This document shows, in pieces, positions 16,860 to 26,214 of a stretch of 34,793 bases of DNA. The position numbers were made by a program, and so were the translations under genes. Each line of letters begins with the position of its first letter. Position 1 is the first letter of the stretch. Source of the DNA: Isotricha intestinalis (lineage: Eukaryota; Ciliophora; Litostomatea; Vestibuliferida; Isotrichidae); contig JAJJLU010003736.1 of the NCBI GenBank assembly GCA_023807065.1, positions 1 through 34,793 on the forward strand, given 5' to 3'. The notes below the pieces were generated by a model. The model ran no database searches. It was not told the DNA's origin and saw nothing but the letters and a program-made list of their open reading frames with translations.

Positions 16860-18109
16860 ATGGAAAACGAACAAAATATGTCAAAATGTAATTTTAACGA
16901 AAAAATAAAAAATTCAAAATCTCAACCAATATACGATATGATAGAAAAGTAAAATATATGATAATAATAAAATTATTTAGATTTATAAAAGAAGAATTTC
17001 CTAAATTAGCAGATTCATTAAAAATAGACAAAGTAGCAGAAAATTTCCATTTATTCATAAATAAATTAATAAAAAAATTTTGCCAAATATGGTCAATAAA
17101 GTTAAATTATAACACAGAAGAAATTTACAATGAAATATGTGATAACTTTGAATCAATGATAACAAAAAAATTATACAATCAAATATTTTGTTCAAGTAGA
17201 AAAGATAGAGAAGAAGATTATAAATTTGATTATCTTTTAGAAAAATATCAATTTATAACACCAGATTTATTTGAAATACCATCTTCAGTTTTAGATAATA
17301 ATTATTTATCAATGGCAATAAATAAATTATCAATAATAAACCAATGTAAATCACCAAAAGAAAAATTATATACTTTTATGAATGTTGTTAATATTTTATC
17401 ATTAATGTATTCTAAAAATTCAAATAAAGAAACTTCACCAGGAGCAGATGAGATTTTTCCTTTAATAATATTTACTGTTATTAAAGGTAAAGTTCCTAAA
17501 TTAAAATCAAATCAAAATTATTGTGATTTATTTAGACATATTTCAAGAAAACAAGGAATTGAAGATTATTATTTAGAAACTTTTAGAGCTGTTATTAATT
17601 TTATTAGTTCACTTGAAGAACATGATTTAAATGTTTCTAAAGAACAATTTAAAAAATTATCTGAAAATAGTGAAAAGAATTTATTCTTAAAATTAAAAGA
17701 TTATGAAAATCCTTATTTTAAAAACCAAAATCAAGAAATGATTATTTCTTTCTTAGTTGATAAAAATATTAAAAATTTTATTAATGTTCCAATTGCTAAA
17801 AAAAATATTTTAAATATAGATAATGATAAAATTTATAAAAAATATTTTAATGAAGATATTGAAAAATTTGATAAAGAAAAATTAAACGATATGAATATAG
17901 ACTTTAAAGAAGTTTTATATTTAATAAATTCATATAAAAAAAATGATTATAATGAAAGAGAAATTAAAGAAGATGAAGAGAATAAACAAAATATTTTAGA
18001 TTTTTTTGAAAACAATAAAAAAATCGAAAAAGAAAATAATATAAATGGATTAAATGATAATATAATATCTCCTTTTGGAGGAAAAATTGCAAAATTAATA
18101 GATATATAA
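16860..18109 (+). CDS. VPS9-domain Rab guanine nucleotide exchange factor (405 aa, one intron)
   Basis: Joined from 16860-16948 and 16981-18109. Without splicing the first ATG frame stops at TAA (16949-region) after 30 codons. Removing a 32-nt GT-AG intron restores one frame reading MIEK-FIKEEFPKL. The VPS9 core (about residues 120-250) shows SPKEKLYTFMNVVNILSLM, the hallmark GADEIFPLIIFTVIK (Asp and Pro conserved), SNQNYCDLF and YYLETFRAVINFI with the conserved Tyr. VPS9 proteins load GTP onto Rab5-family GTPases on early endosomes. The Thr usually found shortly after the Tyr appears to be Glu, with a Thr next to it. The N-terminal helical part matches the helical bundle that precedes VPS9 in Rabex-like proteins. 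The C-terminal 100 residues are low-complexity and charged. Confidence 0.88.
16949..16980 (+). other. 32-nt spliceosomal intron in the VPS9 gene
   Basis: Begins GTAAAATATATG and ends AAATTATTTAG. It contains only one G outside the splice sites and the ATG. Its length is not a multiple of three and it brings an immediate in-frame TAA, so retention would truncate the protein at 30 residues. Splicing joins codon AA|A (Lys30) to the conserved VPS9 protein frame. Confidence 0.8.
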
Positions 18110-18159
18110 ATTTTTAAAATTATTTATTATAAAATATATAATAAAATTTTTTTTTGTTA

Positions 18160-18705
18160 ATGTCAAAAAGTGATTCAATTTCAAACGAAAAAGAAACTAA
18201 TAACAGAAATATTATAATTAGAAAAAAGAAAAATAATAAAAATAATAATTCAAATAATAAAAATGATAAAAACAGTATAGAAATATTAGATATTAATACT
18301 TCAAATTCTTTAACAGAAGGGAAAAAGACAATGATATATTCTGAGAATTTAAATTATTTTTTATGTGATGAATTTGAAAATGAAAAAAATAAAGAAATTA
18401 ATATTTCAAATTTAAGTATGGCAAAAAGTGAAATAAGTAATTTAAGAAATGATAATAAAAGGAATAATAATTATTTAGATAATGAAAATCAAAATAATAA
18501 TCATAGTAATAATAATAATTCTAATAATGAAAGAAATGATACACAAATATCTCAAAGTAATAATAGTAGTAATGAAAATAATAGTAGGAATAGTGAGAAT
18601 GAATCAAATAAAAAATGTACTATAAAAAAAGTTTTAATTATATGTGTACCAATTATTGCTATTGGTGTAATAATCACAGAATTTTTTTTGGATTTATTTC
18701 ATTAA
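18160..18705 (+). CDS. Small tail-anchored Asn/Ser-rich membrane protein (181 aa)
   Basis: The first ATG of the open frame is at 18160, 50 bases after the VPS9 stop. Residues 1-155 are hydrophilic and rich in Asn, Ser, Lys and Glu, with no recognisable domain. The last 26 residues (KKVLIICVPIIAIGVIITEF followed by FLDLFH) form a single C-terminal membrane helix with two lysines in front, the layout of a tail-anchored protein with its body in the cytosol. It does not show the heptads expected of a SNARE. Function unknown. Low complexity makes the N-terminal part uninformative, but the hydrophobic tail in frame supports a real gene. Confidence 0.65.
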   Translation: MSKSDSISNEKETNNRNIIIRKKKNNKNNNSNNKNDKNSIEILDINTSNSLTEGKKTMIYSENLNYFLCDEFENEKNKEINISNLSMAKSEISNLRNDNKRNNNYLDNENQNNNHSNNNNSNNERNDTQISQSNNSSNENNSRNSENESNKKCTIKKVLIICVPIIAIGVIITEFFLDLFH

Positions 18706-19338
18706 AATATTTAATTTTTTCTTATATTTATTTTTTCTTTTATTTGTTAAATAAAAATAAAAAATTAAAAATAAAACATAAAAATTCGTATAAAAAAAAT
18801 ACTAAAATTATTGTTTTTTAAATATCATTTTTTTCTAAAAAAATAAAAATAAGACAAAAAAAATTTGGAGCACATTTATTTTCCTCTAATTGTCTTAGGA
18901 TTAATAGTAACTCTGTTAGCATGAATAGCACATGAATTAGTTGTTAAGTACAGTTTATTTTGTTCTTGCTATTTTTAAACTTTTAAATCGTACTTTTTAA
19001 ATGGTTATATGTGTTCCAATTTTTTAATAGGAAAAGATAAATTTTTGAAATATTTATTTCCTTTTTTTTCTTTTTTTGTTGTTTGTTGTTTTTATTTTGG
19101 TTTTTAAAATTATAAATTTGAATTATTTGTTTGAACAGAAAAACCATTTATATTTTTATATTACAATAAATTGTTTTTTTTTTATAATATATTTTAAAAT
19201 CTAAATTTAGTTTTTTTATATAATTTACAATTATTTTTTTTATTTTTCTAGTATATTATAAATTCATAAAATAAAAGTTTCTTAATTTAAATAAAAAATA
19301 ACCTAAATATTATAAAACAAAAATAATAAAAATCTTTT
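18706..19338. other. Intergenic region, 633 bases, with a histone H3 remnant
   Basis: Spacer between two convergent genes. It includes one stretch of clearly higher G+C, the H3 remnant annotated at 18876-18972. The rest (about 18975-19338) is T-rich, with long T runs and no coding frame I can support. Confidence 0.6.
18876..18972 (-). pseudogene. Histone H3 remnant (start and end of the gene, middle deleted)
   Basis: Read on the minus strand, 18972-18952 gives ATA GCA AGA ACA AAA TAA ACT. This matches the H3 start MARTKQT with ATG changed to ATA and CAA (Gln5) changed to TAA. About 15 bases further, in another frame, comes TNSCAIHANRVTINPK, which matches the H3 tail TNLCAIHAKRVTIMPK. It is followed by TIRGK and TAA (18878-18876), where H3 has DIQLARRIRGE, so about six codons are missing. 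Around 100 internal residues of H3 are absent. Several changes are G:C to A:T, as expected for decay under AT pressure. This cannot encode a histone. It implies a functional H3 gene elsewhere and a deletion or partial-copy event here. Confidence 0.8.
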
Positions 19339-20226
19339 TTAATAATCATAAATCATAAAAGTATAAACTTCGAATTCCATAATATTAATTTCTCCATCAG
19401 TAGTAAAAGGATTACTAACTTCACCATTACTTTCATAAGAAACAGGGAATTTACTAGTACTTTTGCTATTTCCAGTAAATGAGCCAACAGTAACAATTAA
19501 ATCTCCATTTCCTACATTAAATAAAACATCTCCATTAAGTGGAATATTAACAGCATATTCAGCATTTTTTTTAATCATATATTTTTTACCAGTATCTAAA
19601 GAAAACATAAAAGCATATTCATCTTTAACAATTGTTGTTCCATTATTTCCATCATTATCAATTTCTTTTCCCCAATAAACACCAAATCTTTTATTATTTG
19701 CTGTTTCAATTACTATTAAAATATTTTGTAACCAAGAAATTTTTTCCCTAAAAAGTTCAGTACTTATTTGTTCATATGATGCTGTAAATAATAATAAAGG
19801 ATGAATTTGATCTCTGTTTGTTGCATCAAATCCAGGAGTTGTTAATAATATATCTTTTACTCTATTTATATCATTTTCATTTTTGAAAAAAAAACTAAAA
19901 TAATAATCTTGTCCTATACTTGTTAAAATGTTTACTAACATATGATCTGTTTTTATATCCATATTTTTTTTTAAGTCTTCTTCAATTGTTATTTCTTTAC
20001 TTTTATTTGCATTTATTGTTGTTAATGTATATATTTGATATTTATATAATATTAAGAATATAAATAAACATAAGTTTACGAATATTAAAAGGGAAATACA
20101 TATTTTGTGCATTTTAATATTCCATTCTTTAATACTTTTATTATATTCTTGTATTGATTTTATAGATTTTTCATCCATTTTTACTTTTCCTTTTCTTAAA
20201 TTTAACTTTTCTTTATTTTCTTTCAT
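19339..20226 (-). CDS. Single-pass membrane protein with TLDc domain (295 aa)
   Basis: Residues 1-40 are basic and hydrophilic, residues 41-61 form one membrane helix (ICISLLIFVNLCLFIFLILY), and about 143-295 match the TLDc fold. Key stretches are IHPLLLFTASYEQIS, LQNILIVIETANNKRFGVYW, EYAFMFSLDTGKKYMIK, LFNVGNGDLIVTVGSF and the closing INIMEFEVYTF. TLDc proteins are linked to oxidative-stress protection and to binding and disassembly of the V-ATPase. Those are normally cytosolic, so the membrane anchor in front is unusual. If the basic N-terminus stays in the cytosol, the TLDc domain would face the lumen or outside. The start ATG is clear. The domain assignment is good, the role inferred. 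Confidence 0.78.
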   Translation of the reverse strand: MKENKEKLNLRKGKVKMDEKSIKSIQEYNKSIKEWNIKMHKICISLLIFVNLCLFIFLILYKYQIYTLTTINANKSKEITIEEDLKKNMDIKTDHMLVNILTSIGQDYYFSFFFKNENDINRVKDILLTTPGFDATNRDQIHPLLLFTASYEQISTELFREKISWLQNILIVIETANNKRFGVYWGKEIDNDGNNGTTIVKDEYAFMFSLDTGKKYMIKKNAEYAVNIPLNGDVLFNVGNGDLIVTVGSFTGNSKSTSKFPVSYESNGEVSNPFTTDGEINIMEFEVYTFMIYDY

Positions 20227-20406
20227 TGGAATATTATTTTTTTAAATATAAATTGAATTAATTTTTTTATATTTTATTTTATTTTTAATATGTTTTGATT
20301 GTAAATAATTTATTTAAAATTTATTTTATATCTTTCTTAATAAATTAATATATATTCTTTTATGAATTTACTGTAAATATTACATTAAAAGGAAAATTAA
20401 AAATGA

Positions 20407-21774
20407 TTATTTTTGATTATTTTTATTTAATACATATTTTTCATTTATTTTATCACCAAGACTAGATTCAATATCTATTATTTTCCCTATTTTATTTTTT
20501 TTAAGTTTTTTTCCAAATAATTTTAAATTTAAAGGGTGAATAGGATATATTGTAATATGTTTATTTTGATATAATCTTTGAACATTTTCTAATTGTTTAT
20601 TTAATAATTTATTTTTATTTTTATTATAATCAGAAAATAATTGTTTATATTCTTCAGAATAAATAGAATGTTTTTTATTAATATTATCAATTAAAGATTC
20701 AAATCTTTTTTGAGTAAAAGTAATTTTTTCTTTAGATACACTATTTTCCTTTTTATTTTTGTCATTTTTATTGACATAACTTTTTTTAATATTTTTAGGA
20801 GTATAATTCATAAAAATATTATCATTTAAATTATCTTTAGCTTCACTCCAAAAAGTTTTAAAAATTTGATTTTTATAATTATTAATAGGATGACACTTTG
20901 ATTTACCAGTTGATTTACTAAAATTTTTATAATTATTATTTGTATTTAATTTATAATAAATTTGGTTATTATTTCCTTTATGAGTACATGATGTTGAACA
21001 ATTAGTAAGTGAAATATTATTAATCAAAGAATATTTATTCTTACCTATGTATTTTCTTTCAGAAATATCTTGAAAAACTTGATAAATATTAACATTTTTT
21101 TTTTTTTTCTGAACTGTTTTATAAATTACTTTATTTTTAATTTGAGGTTTCAAAGAAATTTGATTTATAATTGATAAACATAAATTATTTTTTCCTCTAT
21201 GAGAATTTTGATTTTTATTCATTTTTTCCATACATTCACTTTCAAATACATTTTTTTTCATTTTGCTTTTCTTTTCAGTAGATGATTGACATTTTTTAAT
21301 TCTTCCATTTTTTTCTAAACATTCTATAATATTTTTTTCAAGTTCTTTTTTAAAATCACTTTCTTTTTCAATAATACTTGTTTTTTGTTTACTTATTTGA
21401 GTTTTAAATTTAATAGGAGTTCCTAAAGGAATATCTAAATCAGAAACCATAATTTCTTTATTTTCTGTTGTTGAATTATTAAATATATCTGGAATATATT
21501 CAAATTTTTGTATTTTTTCATTGAATTTAAGAGGAGTTTCAATAAATTTATTGTTTATTCTTTTATTTAATGAATGAAGAGAATTTGTATTATTTTCTTT
21601 TATGAAACTTATCATATTTAATTTTGAAGATGAAGTATCTAAATGTTCATCTAAGTTTGTTAATATTGTTCCTTCAGAATTTTCATTATTGATTGATATA
21701 TTTTTTGAATTATTATATGATAAATTTGATTCTTTTAATTTATAATCAAAGCTTGAATTTTTAAGGACTTTCAT
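20407..21774 (-). CDS. Unrecognised basic, Lys/Asn/Ser-rich protein (455 aa)
   Basis: A long open frame from a clear ATG to TAA, 180 bases behind the TLDc gene start and divergent from Mon1. I recognise no domain. The product is highly basic. Its less repetitive segments are LDIPLGTPIKFKTQISKQ near residue 120, YQVFQDISERKYIGKNKYSL near 235, and a C-terminal stretch with KHITIYPIHPLNLKLFGKK. No membrane segment or signal peptide is visible. A lysine-rich helical stretch before the C-terminus (SEEYKQLFSDYNKNKNKLLN) could be coiled-coil. Probably a real gene because of length and conserved-looking islands. Confidence 0.65.
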   Translation of the reverse strand: MKVLKNSSFDYKLKESNLSYNNSKNISINNENSEGTILTNLDEHLDTSSSKLNMISFIKENNTNSLHSLNKRINNKFIETPLKFNEKIQKFEYIPDIFNNSTTENKEIMVSDLDIPLGTPIKFKTQISKQKTSIIEKESDFKKELEKNIIECLEKNGRIKKCQSSTEKKSKMKKNVFESECMEKMNKNQNSHRGKNNLCLSIINQISLKPQIKNKVIYKTVQKKKKNVNIYQVFQDISERKYIGKNKYSLINNISLTNCSTSCTHKGNNNQIYYKLNTNNNYKNFSKSTGKSKCHPINNYKNQIFKTFWSEAKDNLNDNIFMNYTPKNIKKSYVNKNDKNKKENSVSKEKITFTQKRFESLIDNINKKHSIYSEEYKQLFSDYNKNKNKLLNKQLENVQRLYQNKHITIYPIHPLNLKLFGKKLKKNKIGKIIDIESSLGDKINEKYVLNKNNQK

Positions 21775-21999
21775 TTATTATTTAATAATCAATTTTGTTC
21801 AATATATTTTTTAATTTTTTTATCAAATATTAAAAACTAAAAACTCAATAATAAAGAAAATAAAAAAAATTAAATATATTTCCAATTATTTTGATTCTTA
21901 TCAAATTGGTGTAAAAATATTAACTTTATTATAAAGAAAAATAAAATTTTTAATAAATTAAAAAAATAAATAAATTCTTTTTCATTAGAATTAAAAAAA
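21775..21999. promoter_or_regulatory. Divergent intergenic region driving the 455-aa gene and Mon1
   Basis: These 225 bases separate two head-to-head start codons, so both promoters must lie here or overlap the coding ends. I see A/T runs only and no definable TATA or initiator element. The regulatory role is inferred from position. Confidence 0.4.
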
Positions 22000-23655
22000 A
22001 TGAATAAAGTAAATGAAAATATAATATCAACAAGTCAAAAAGAATCATTAATAAAAAACGAGGAAAATTTAGATTCTTTAGAAATAAAAAAAATAAATTC
22101 AGAAAGTGAAATATCAAATAACTCAGAATCAAATGATGAAAATTCTTTAGATTTCGAAGAAGAAAATATAATAAAAAAAACAAATAAAAATAAAGAAATG
22201 GAAATGAAAGATTTCTTCAATCAACATAGACAATATTTTATAATGACAGAAGGAGGAACTCCAATTTATTCTCGTTATTCTGATGAAATGAAAATTTGTG
22301 GAATTTTAGCAACTTTTAGTGCAATAATAACTAAATTTACAATATTTAATAAATATAAAGATAAAGATGAGAAATTAAATTATATTTGTAATGGTAAATC
22401 AATTATTGTTTTTTTAAAAGAAGGAAATTTATTTTTAATTGTTGTTAGTCAAAGTAATGATAGTATAAGTTTACTTTATTCTCAATTACAATTATTATAT
22501 TATCAATTATTATCTATTATTACTAAACCTGGAATTCCTAATTTGGAAGAGAAACCTTCTAATTTTAATTTTATTTTAGAAAAAAAAATGTATTTATTTG
22601 AACAAATAATTGAATATTCATCACATTCTTTAACAAGTTTAATTGATTGTTATCAAATTTTACCAATTGAAAATAGAAATAAATTTTATGAAATAATATC
22701 AAAAAATAAAAATGAATTTGTCTTATGTTGTTTATTTGATAATTTTGCTAATAAATTAATTAGTTTATGTAAAGCTTCTTTTATAAATTTTAATTTTAGT
22801 GATATTGTACTTATTCAAAATTTAATTATGTTTAATAATTCAATAAAAAATTTTGAAATTTTTGAAAATTTATGTATTCCTGGAATTTCTGATCAAGGGC
22901 CTTTACAAATATATTCTAATTTTAATTTTGATAATATTGGAATTGTATTTATTTGTGAAAATGATACTGAAGAAATTAAAAAAAAATATCAAGTGTTGTC
23001 TAAAAAGATTTATGAAGAAATAAAATTATCAAATTCCTTAATTCATAGTATAAAAAACGCTTCAAATTCTTTTTTTGATTGTAATGAAGAAGATAATGAA
23101 TTAGATAATTTTAAATTGAAATCAATATTTATTAATTATAATAAAGAAAATAGATTATCTAAAAGTTTAGAAAAAGTTGAATTTAAAAACGATTATTTAG
23201 GAATAAATTTATTAAAAAATGATAAATCATTTAATTCAATAAAAAGACATACAACTCAAGTAATTGATATTAGTGGATATAAAGTTATTGATATTAATAA
23301 TATTAATAATTGTTTTTCAGTTTTGAAATATTCCTTAATCATTAATATTGTTTTAGAACAATTTTTCACTATTAATATTTCTTCTTATAATAAAATTACT
23401 GCTGAAGAAAAATATATTTATAAAGTTTATACTAAATTATTTGATCTATATAAATGTCAAGAAAAAAATGAAAAAAATTTTCATCATTTTGAAAAAGATA
23501 ATAGTTACAATCATATTATTTATGTTCAAAATCATTTTATAATAATTGCAACTTTTAATATTTTTAAAACATATGAAGAAATATTAAATAATATTAAAAA
23601 AATTATAAAAATAATTAGTAATAATGAAAATTATTATTTTATACAAATAAAATAA
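22000..23655 (+). CDS. MON1: Vacuolar fusion protein Mon1 (551 aa)
   Basis: Mon1 pairs with Ccz1 to form the GEF that activates Rab7 on late endosomes and vacuoles, replacing Rab5. The first longin domain starts near residue 75 with QYFIMTEGGTPIYSRYSDE, matching the family pattern of SxxGKPIYSRYGDE. It continues IIVFLKEGNLFLIVVSQSND and LQLLYYQLLSIITKPGI. A second longin-like part contains FVLCCLFDNFANKLISL and QNLIMFNNS, then IPGISDQGPLQIYSNF. The C-terminal third has HIIYVQNHFIIIATFNIFKTYEEI, as in the family's last longin domain. The N-terminal 70 residues are acidic and disordered. Length is typical. The start is at an A8-ATG context. Confidence 0.9.
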   Translation: MNKVNENIISTSQKESLIKNEENLDSLEIKKINSESEISNNSESNDENSLDFEEENIIKKTNKNKEMEMKDFFNQHRQYFIMTEGGTPIYSRYSDEMKICGILATFSAIITKFTIFNKYKDKDEKLNYICNGKSIIVFLKEGNLFLIVVSQSNDSISLLYSQLQLLYYQLLSIITKPGIPNLEEKPSNFNFILEKKMYLFEQIIEYSSHSLTSLIDCYQILPIENRNKFYEIISKNKNEFVLCCLFDNFANKLISLCKASFINFNFSDIVLIQNLIMFNNSIKNFEIFENLCIPGISDQGPLQIYSNFNFDNIGIVFICENDTEEIKKKYQVLSKKIYEEIKLSNSLIHSIKNASNSFFDCNEEDNELDNFKLKSIFINYNKENRLSKSLEKVEFKNDYLGINLLKNDKSFNSIKRHTTQVIDISGYKVIDINNINNCFSVLKYSLIINIVLEQFFTINISSYNKITAEEKYIYKVYTKLFDLYKCQEKNEKNFHHFEKDNSYNHIIYVQNHFIIIATFNIFKTYEEILNNIKKIIKIISNNENYYFIQIK

Positions 23656-23710
23656 ATTATAAATAGAAAAAAGGTTTTTTAAATATTTAAAATATTAATA
23701 TGAATAAAAA

Positions 23711-26176
23711 TTAATTTAATATAGTTTCTTTTTCATTTTCAATTTCATCTTTAGTGAATTTTCCTAAAATAATATAAAGCATTGAAATTTCTTTAAATAA
23801 TTCTTCTCTTATTTTTGTATAATTTGATTCTTCAATAGTAGAAATTTTACCATTTAAACAAATTAACTTACTATAATAAGTCATAATATGATTAGATAAA
23901 TTCTCATCGTAACAAATAGATTCAATTGAATCAGCAGAATAATTCCATTCAGAAATATTTTCTTTGCATATTTTTATGTCTGATAAATGCTTAAAAAACT
24001 TTTTAAAAATTAAAGTATAATTATTCATTACTGTATCATTATCATTTAAAATATCATTACTATCTAAATAAATAACATTTTTATTTTTACAATTAAAAAC
24101 AGCTAAAAATAATTTATTTTCATCATTTGGACTTTCAATATTTTTATAAGTATAAATAGGAATAACAACAATATAATCTTCAATATCAAAAATAAAATTA
24201 TCATCAACGAATAAATCTTCTTTATATAAATGCATTAAATTATCATAAGTATCAGAAAAATAACATTCTTGTAATTTATTGAAAAAGTGAGTGCCTATAA
24301 AAGTAGCTTTTATATTAATAAGATTACTATTTCTCATAAAAATATTATAATAACTCATAATAATAAAATATAAATTAATCATATCTCCATTTAAAGAACC
24401 ATTTAAAATATTAGTAACAGAATCTCTATTATAAGAAGAAAAATAAGGAGTAAATCTTTTTATTTCAATTGTTTTTATTATACTTGGGTGTATTGACATT
24501 ATATCTTTTAAAACAATATCAACTTCAATTTGAGAATATTCATTAAAATGAGAAAAATAATAAACTAAATATATTGTAGGATTATTTATATCTATGAAAT
24601 TTAAATCATTTTTATAAGAATTAATTAAATCAAATAAATTTGGATTTACTAATTGATCATTTCTTTTTTTAAAAACATTATTATTTATTATTATAGGAGG
24701 ACCATTAATATAATATTTAGCAAGTAAAGTATTTGAACTTACTTTACTAGTAACTTTTAAATAAGGATGATTATTATTATTTAAATTAGTTGGTGTATTT
24801 ATTTTATCAAAATTAATATTATTAGAATCAGTCATTTGAATATTCATCATTTCTTTTAAATGCTTTTCTTCTTCATTTTCATAATAATCTTCTCTCTTTG
24901 GAATATCATTAATATCAATATTTTGAAGTTGTTTCATTTTTAATTGTTGTAAATCTTTTTTATTATTACTTTGACTTAATTTAAATATTTCATCATCTGT
25001 TATTCCTATATGTTCACTTTTTTCACCTGATTTTAAATTTGTGTTTGTATTTAATTGAATTGTTTTTCTTTCATTTGAATTTTGATTATATAAAATTTCT
25101 TTATTTGATGATTTATTTGGTGTTAATACTTTTATTATTGATAATTTTGGTTTTGAAGAATCTATTAATTCATCTTCGATATTTATTATATTTTTATTTT
25201 TTTTTTTCTTTTTATCTTTTGATTTATTCTTTTTTTCATTTTTTTTTTCATCTTCATCTTCTTTAAATTCTTTTAAATTATTAAATGGGTTTTTTAAAGG
25301 AGATGAATCTTTTGCTTTATTTTTTAAAGGAAAATTCTTTCTTGGAGTATCATCATTATTTATTATATTTTCATTTTGAATGTTAGATTTAAAAGTTAAA
25401 GGATTTTCTAATTCATCTTTTTCATGTATACTATTATCATTTTCTATTGTATTATTTTCTTCCATTTTTATTCCTGATATTTCATTTAAATTTATACTTT
25501 TATTATGATCTTCTTGAATTATTTTTTCATCTTTTTTCGGATTTGTTTTTATTTCACTTTTTGATATAAATTTATCTTTATCTTTTAAATTATTATTTTC
25601 TTCATCTGATATTTGAATTCTTTCTGAAATTTTTTTGGGAATTTTATTCTTTTGATTATCATTGTTAGGATATTTTAATTTATTAATATCATTATTTTCA
25701 AAATTATTTTCATTTATTTTATTATTATTTTTAAATATATCATTTTCTTCTTTTTTAATATTATTATTTTCCTCATTTTTAATATTATTATTTTCCTCAT
25801 TTTTAATATTATTATTTTCCTCATTTTTAATATTATTATTTTCCTCATTTTTAATATTATTATTTTCCTCATTTTTAATATTATTATTTTCCTCATTTTT
25901 AATTTCTTCTAATTTTTCATTATTATTTTCATTTAAATCATCATCATTTTTTTCATTTATATTTTCACCATTAATTTCATTATTTTTTTTATTTAAATTA
26001 TCTTTATTAATTTCATTATTATTTTCATTTAAATTATCTTTATTAATTTCATTATTATTTTCATTTACATTTTTATAAATTTTTTCATCATTATTTTCAT
26101 TATTATTATCATTTAAATTTTCATTATTATTTTCATTTGGTTTTTCATTAATTATTTCATTTATTCCTTTGAGTAA

Positions 26177-26214
<38 letters not shown>

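Noticed and set aside
16958..16981. Downstream ATG as start of the VPS9 protein
   Set aside because: It would begin inside the sequence that reads as a GT-AG intron, while the upstream ATG exon at 16860 joins in frame and has the usual A-rich context.
18952..18972. ARTKQT read with TAA as Gln (ciliate code) as proof of a changed code
   Set aside because: The adjacent start codon is also mutated, most of the gene is missing, and all intact genes here use TAA as stop. C to T decay explains the TAA.
25662..26078. 138-codon hydrophobic frame opposite the Asn-rich repeats
   Set aside because: It is the antisense reading of the 24-nt and related repeats, giving Ser/Phe/Leu repeats. The sense frame extends far beyond the repeats and has structured parts.
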